From: CAYXZR01 sp964470025
GTDB taxonomy: Bacteria; Patescibacteriota; Patescibacteriia; Buchananbacterales; UBA6539
DNA length: 51,829 nt
Direction: 5' to 3'
NCBI GenBank assembly: GCA_964470025.1
Contig: CAYXZR010000004.1
Coordinates: 1 to 51,829 of the forward strand
In this document: positions 49,093-51,829 of the stretch, in pieces
Position numbering within the stretch: position 1 is the first letter of the stretch
How the letters are laid out: the number at the start of each line of letters is the position of its first letter
Notes under the pieces: generated by a model
Told to the model about the DNA's origin: nothing
The model's input: the letters and a program-made list of their open reading frames with translations, nothing else
Database searches by the model: none
Translations under genes and position numbers: made by a program

Positions 49093-50133
49093 ATGGTAAA
49101 AATTTCAGTACAAATTGTTACGTGGAATTCGAAGAAGTATATTGGTGATTGTCTAAAATCACTCGTTCATCAGACCTTCACTGATTTTTCCGTGACGGTT
49201 ATTGATAATGCATCTCATGATGGCACTGTGCAGTTTATTCGTGAACAGTACCCTCGAGTTAGAATTTTGCAAAATTTACAGAATAAAGGCTATTCACGAG
49301 CGCATAATCAGGGAATTCGTTTTGCAGAGAGCGAGTATGTCTTAGTACTCAATCCCGATGTAGTACTTACTCATCAGTTTCTTGAGCTGTTAGTTGCATT
49401 TGCTGATGAGCACTCTGATGCAGGTAGTTTTTCTGGAAAAGGAATGAAGTTAAGGCGTGCGTATGACGAAGATGTTGGCTCGGAATTACCTGAATTTTCG
49501 GAGATTATTGATAGTGCTGGTTTAGAAATGCGTCAAAATCGATCATTTGTTAATCGCGGTGAGGGTCAAAAAGATGAGGGTCAGTTTAATCGTGATGAAG
49601 AGATATTTGGATTTTCAGGATCTTGTGTGTTGTTTAGACGCACGGCCTTGGAGGATATAGTAATTGGTGATGAGTATTTCGACACTGATTTTTTTGCGTA
49701 CAAAGAAGATGTTGATTTGGCTTGGCGTTTACAATTGTTAGGTTGGCGTGCTTGGTATGTGAGTGATGCATTATATTATCATTATCGACGGTTTGATAAC
49801 ATGCATGAGAAAAATACTACTGGCACCTTAAAGAATCGTCGTAAGGTTAGTGCTTCACTTCAAGCTACCGAGCGAATGTTAAAAAGTTTATCGTTAAAGA
49901 ACCATCATTTGTTGTTGGTAAAAAATGAACAGCGGAAGCATTTGCTTAAAACATTTTGGAAATGGTTTCCACGAGAAATCGGCATGATTGGGTATTCACT
50001 TATTTTTGAACCATATCAGTGGAAAACGTGGGGTACTTTTTTTAAGCAGCTGCCAAAAATTAAACGCAAGCGCGCATACACAATGGAAAAGAAGAAAGTG
50101 ACTTGGGAACATATTGCTCAGTGGTTTAAATAG
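49093..50133 (+). CDS. Glycosyltransferase family 2, WbbL-like
   Basis: 346 residues. The GT-A fold shows SVQIVTWNSKKYIGDCLKSL, VIDNASHDGT, NKGYSRAHNQGIRFAE and LNPDVV (the DxD position). The C-terminal part has FDTDFFAYKEDVDLAWRL, typical of rhamnosyltransferases. It has no transmembrane segment and would work at the membrane inner face. It transfers a sugar to a growing glycan or lipid carrier, specific donor unknown. It lies between two other glycosyltransferase genes. Confidence 0.93.
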   Translation: MVKISVQIVTWNSKKYIGDCLKSLVHQTFTDFSVTVIDNASHDGTVQFIREQYPRVRILQNLQNKGYSRAHNQGIRFAESEYVLVLNPDVVLTHQFLELLVAFADEHSDAGSFSGKGMKLRRAYDEDVGSELPEFSEIIDSAGLEMRQNRSFVNRGEGQKDEGQFNRDEEIFGFSGSCVLFRRTALEDIVIGDEYFDTDFFAYKEDVDLAWRLQLLGWRAWYVSDALYYHYRRFDNMHEKNTTGTLKNRRKVSASLQATERMLKSLSLKNHHLLLVKNEQRKHLLKTFWKWFPREIGMIGYSLIFEPYQWKTWGTFFKQLPKIKRKRAYTMEKKKVTWEHIAQWFK

Positions 50134-50134
50134 T

Positions 50135-51001
50135 ATGGATGTATCAATCGTTATTTTGAATTATAAGCAAAAAGGCTTGGTGCGACAGTGTGTCAAGGGA
50201 ATTGTGGCCGCGAAACCTGAGCTGGAGTATGAGATTATTGTAGTTGACAATAATTCAGGTGATGGTGTTCTTAATGATGTGAAAAAATTATTTGATCCGC
50301 AAGCATCAGATGAAGAAGCAACTCTTTTTAAGAGTCGCCATAGTGATTTTCCTCCGTTGGTGTGTATTGCTTCAGATGAAAACAGGGGAATGGGGGCAGG
50401 AAATAACTTGGGAATGAAACGTGCCAAAGGTGAGTTTGTATTTGTGATTAACCCTGACGTTGCAATCACCAAGGGAAGTTTAGAACATCTCGTGCAGTAC
50501 ATGCGTACTCATAGTGATATTGGTGTACTTGGTCCAAAGCTTATTAATCCTGACGGAACAATCCAGGATTCGTGCCGGCGTTTTCCAAAATTTTTAACGC
50601 CACTTTATCGACGAACATTTTTAGGTAAATTTTCGTTTGCCAAAAAAGCATTGGATGACTATCTGATGATGGATTGGGATCACCGACAGATTCGCGATGT
50701 TGATTGGTTGTTTGGCGCTGCGTTGCTTATGCCGCGAACAGCATTAGAAGAAGTGGGAATGTTTGATGAAGATTTTTTTCTATATTTTGAAGATCTTGAT
50801 TTGTGCCGCCGTTTTTGGGAGCAGAGCTATCGGGTTGTCTACTATCCAGAAGTTGAGTTGGTGCATTACCATCAGCGAGAGTCTGCCAATGGTGGTAGTC
50901 TGAAGGCCTTGTTTAACAGGGCAACTCGGGCACATATTGCCTCTTGGTTGCAATATTCTCAAAAATATCGTGGCAAGGAGCTACCTAGACACGATGGCTA
51001 A
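50135..51001 (+). CDS. Glycosyltransferase family 2, second WbbL-like copy
   Basis: 288 residues from the ATG at 50135 (MDVSIVIL), one base after the preceding stop; an earlier ATG at 50114 overlaps that gene. Motifs are VSIVILNYKQKG, VVDNNSGDG, ENRGMGAGNNLG, INPDVAI and MFDEDFFLYFEDLDLCRRF. It is related to the previous gene in layout but shorter. Both likely add sugars in one surface glycan pathway. mreB follows after 41 bases. Confidence 0.93.
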   Translation: MDVSIVILNYKQKGLVRQCVKGIVAAKPELEYEIIVVDNNSGDGVLNDVKKLFDPQASDEEATLFKSRHSDFPPLVCIASDENRGMGAGNNLGMKRAKGEFVFVINPDVAITKGSLEHLVQYMRTHSDIGVLGPKLINPDGTIQDSCRRFPKFLTPLYRRTFLGKFSFAKKALDDYLMMDWDHRQIRDVDWLFGAALLMPRTALEEVGMFDEDFFLYFEDLDLCRRFWEQSYRVVYYPEVELVHYHQRESANGGSLKALFNRATRAHIASWLQYSQKYRGKELPRHDG

Positions 51002-51042
51002 GATAAGCTATTCTTAACTGACTAAACGTATCTCGAGACCGT

Positions 51043-51829
51043 ATGGCAATGTGGATTAAAAAAATTGGAATTGATTTAGGGACGACAAACTCACTGGTAT
51101 ATGTGCCAAAGCGGGGAATTGTGATCAATGAACCGTCTGTAGTGGCAGTATCTGTTACTGATAAAAAAATATTGGCTGTAGGTAATGAGGCTAAAGAGAT
51201 GCTTGGTCGTACTCCTGATACAATTATTGCTGTACGACCGATGAAGGACGGCGTGATTGCTGACTACAAAACTACTGCAGCGATGTTGCGATATTATGTC
51301 AACAAGGCACTAGGTGGTGTTCGATTGTTTCGACCAGAGGTCATGGTGGCGGTGCCAGCTGGAATTACGTCGACTGAGCGTCGCGCGGTTATTGATGCAA
51401 CTATTGCTGCTGGAGCAAAGGCTGCATACATTATCAAAGAGCCAATTGTAGCGGCAATTGGAGCTGATATTCCTATTGGTTCTCCATCTGGTCATATGAT
51501 TATCGATATTGGAGGTGGTACTTCGGAAGTTGCTGTGATTTCACTTGGTGGAATTGTGGCGTCAACTTCTGTTCGTATTGGTGGTAACCGTTTTGATATG
51601 GCAGTTGTTGAGTATATTAGACGTAAATATAATTTGGTTATTGGTGAACGAACTGCGGAGCGGGCCAAAATTGATATTGGTTCTGCAATGTTTTTGGATG
51701 AACCAATTGTTAAAGAAGTTCGTGGACGTGATGCTATTTCTGGATTACCTCGTACCATTACTATTGATTCAAATGATATTGCTGAATCACTTCAGCCAGA
51801 GATTGAAGGAATTATTCATGCGATTAAAG
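51043..51829 (+). CDS. mreB: MreB (5' part, truncated by the window edge)
   Basis: The first 262 codons are present, reading open to the end of the window. The actin-fold phosphate loop GIDLGTTNSLVYV starts the protein. PMKDGVIADYKTT, AVPAGITSTERRAV and IDIGGGTSEVAVISLGG are MreB signatures. It forms filaments beneath the membrane that guide RodA-dependent wall synthesis. The ATG at 51043 or the one at 51049 could be the start. rodA is encoded at 29987, away from this gene. Confidence 0.97.
   Translation, partial: MAMWIKKIGIDLGTTNSLVYVPKRGIVINEPSVVAVSVTDKKILAVGNEAKEMLGRTPDTIIAVRPMKDGVIADYKTTAAMLRYYVNKALGGVRLFRPEVMVAVPAGITSTERRAVIDATIAAGAKAAYIIKEPIVAAIGADIPIGSPSGHMIIDIGGGTSEVAVISLGGIVASTSVRIGGNRFDMAVVEYIRRKYNLVIGERTAERAKIDIGSAMFLDEPIVKEVRGRDAISGLPRTITIDSNDIAESLQPEIEGIIHAIK

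Noticed and set aside
1..51829. CRISPR array, insertion sequence or prophage
   Set aside because: No repeat-spacer array, transposase, integrase or inverted-repeat ends were seen; the holin-like gene at 23130 is a chromosomal membrane-protein family.

Overview
The window looks like a piece of a small-genome bacterium of the Candidate Phyla Radiation (Patescibacteria, probably Parcubacteria-like). The support is AT-rich coding, tightly packed genes, sparse Shine-Dalgarno sequences, many small envelope proteins of types frequent in these genomes, a 228-residue HrcA, a cysteine-free L31, and ECF sigma factors paired with membrane proteins. The ABC ATPase at 28289-29011 ends in TGA, so UGA is a stop codon here, which argues against Gracilibacteria and Absconditabacteria. 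Exact placement is inference. Two 10-N assembly gaps (7307-7316, 17541-17550) each fall inside a gene.

Layout. 1-2205: 3' end of an upstream gene, terminators, then on the minus strand an ECF sigma factor, a membrane protein that is probably its anti-sigma factor, and a secreted two-repeat protein. 2346-9077: a membrane protein, then a CIRCE-controlled heat-shock operon (hrcA, grpE, hsp20, dnaK, a Na+/Ca2+ exchanger-like gene, dnaJ). 9113-15725: a minus-strand envelope-signalling block with a 1206-residue sensor kinase, a SIMPL-domain protein, a large anti-sigma-like protein and a second ECF sigma factor. 15870-24000: a membrane-anchored small protein, SGNH hydrolase, ABC exporter, tRNA-Glu(CUC), metallo-beta-lactamase-fold protein, greA, typA, a PUR-like protein, MgtC-like and holin-like membrane proteins. 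23937-29011: a divergent Nramp-like transporter and a MacAB-like exporter operon. 29046-33235: trhO, rodA, a zinc-finger protein, L25 and a DUF3048 protein. 33232-37085: prmC, prfA and L31 on the minus strand, and rpsB-tsf with a structured leader on the plus strand. 37107-46796: a GerMN lipoprotein, small enzymes, and the lower glycolytic genes gap, pgk, eno and two tandem gpmI copies, with a 39-residue metallothionein-like gene between gap and pgk. 46892-51829: a YdcF-like protein, three family 2 glycosyltransferases and the 5' part of mreB.

How the genes work together. The heat-shock genes form a classical HrcA/CIRCE circuit. The gap-pgk-eno-gpmI block covers glyceraldehyde-3-phosphate to phosphoenolpyruvate. 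RodA, MreB and the glycosyltransferases belong to wall and surface synthesis. Two ECF sigma/anti-sigma pairs and a sensor kinase suggest envelope sensing. The most unusual items are the CxC-rich mini-protein with a direct repeat in its upstream region, a possible two-state RNA structure ahead of rpsB, the kinase architecture, PGK substitutions at expected substrate-binding positions, and several promoters whose -10 boxes lie so close to start codons that leaderless transcription is likely.
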